Source: Candidatus Hestiella acidicharens (GTDB lineage: Archaea > Thermoproteota > Thermoprotei_A > Sulfolobales > Acidilobaceae). Taken from it: a stretch of DNA of 12,929 nt. Each line of letters starts with the position of its first letter. The first letter of the stretch is position 1. A program made the translations under genes and the position numbers. Shown piece after piece: positions 12,905-12,929 of the stretch. The notes under the pieces were generated by a model, which was given only the letters and a program-made list of their open reading frames with translations, had not been told where the DNA came from and ran no database searches. The DNA is taken from the NCBI GenBank assembly GCA_015523575.1, contig WAJZ01000050.1, forward strand, positions 1 through 12,929, in the 5' to 3' direction.

Positions 12905-12929
12905 GTGGAGATAAAAGGAATAATAGTGC
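12905..12929 (+). CDS. First codons of a gene cut by the window end
   Basis: A GTG 4 nt after GGTGAT opens a frame reading VEIKGIIV with no stop to the window end. The charged, hydrophobic alternation looks like the start of a real protein, and the site lies close after the transporter stop on the same strand. An in-frame GTG pair at 12893 is a weaker alternative. Only eight codons are visible, so nothing can be said of function. Confidence 0.35.

Noticed and set aside
3..12929. CRISPR array, tRNA or rRNA genes, insertion sequences, or prophage.
   Set aside because: I saw no direct repeats with spacers, no tRNA-like cloverleaf arms or conserved rRNA strings, no transposase, and no terminal inverted repeats.

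Overview
The window looks like thermophilic archaeal (Thermoproteota / crenarchaeal) chromosome. It is AT-rich and densely packed. Arg codons are mostly AGG/AGA and Ile is often ATA. TATA-like boxes lie about 25-30 nt before several starts, some transcripts look leaderless, and GTG and TTG starts are common. The gene content is archaeal: a PCNA sliding clamp, a NurA-HerA DNA-end-processing pair, an archaeal-lipid UbiA prenyltransferase (DGGGP synthase type) and a Thermoplasma-F1-like proline iminopeptidase. The species cannot be named from sequence alone. No tRNA, rRNA, CRISPR array, insertion sequence or other mobile element was seen.

Region 1 (1-5211, all + strand) holds the 3' end of an unrecognised two-helix membrane protein, then panB (ketopantoate hydroxymethyltransferase, coenzyme A pathway), a HemN/HemW-like radical SAM enzyme with an unusual CX4CX2C cluster motif, an MFS transporter and a proline iminopeptidase-type hydrolase. 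Most appear to have their own TATA box, so this looks like separate units, not one operon. The longest gene-free stretch is 1419-1622 (204 nt). It holds the radical SAM gene promoter and one orphan TATA-like element.

Region 2 (5236-9999, all - strand, read right to left) holds PCNA, NurA, HerA and a PduO-type cob(I)alamin adenosyltransferase. NurA and HerA overlap by 22 nt. HerA is much longer than the characterised HerA of Sulfolobus, with about 160 extra residues between Walker A and Walker B. Mre11 and Rad50, the usual neighbours of HerA-NurA, are absent from the window. PCNA beside NurA-HerA suggests a replication-associated DNA-processing module. The adenosyltransferase appears to ride along at the 3' end.

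Region 3 (10068-12929, all + strand) holds a DGGGP synthase-type UbiA, then a short MetF-like (methylenetetrahydrofolate reductase family) protein whose Shine-Dalgarno overlaps the ubiA stop, a second MFS transporter of the sugar/metabolite-porter type, and the first codons of another gene. PCNA and ubiA diverge from one compact promoter region (about 10000-10067) in which the two TATA boxes are only about 16 bp apart.

The best leads for something undescribed are the enlarged NurA-HerA pair next to PCNA, the CX4CX2C radical SAM protein, and the shared PCNA / membrane-lipid promoter. I found no clear evidence of a wholly new system.
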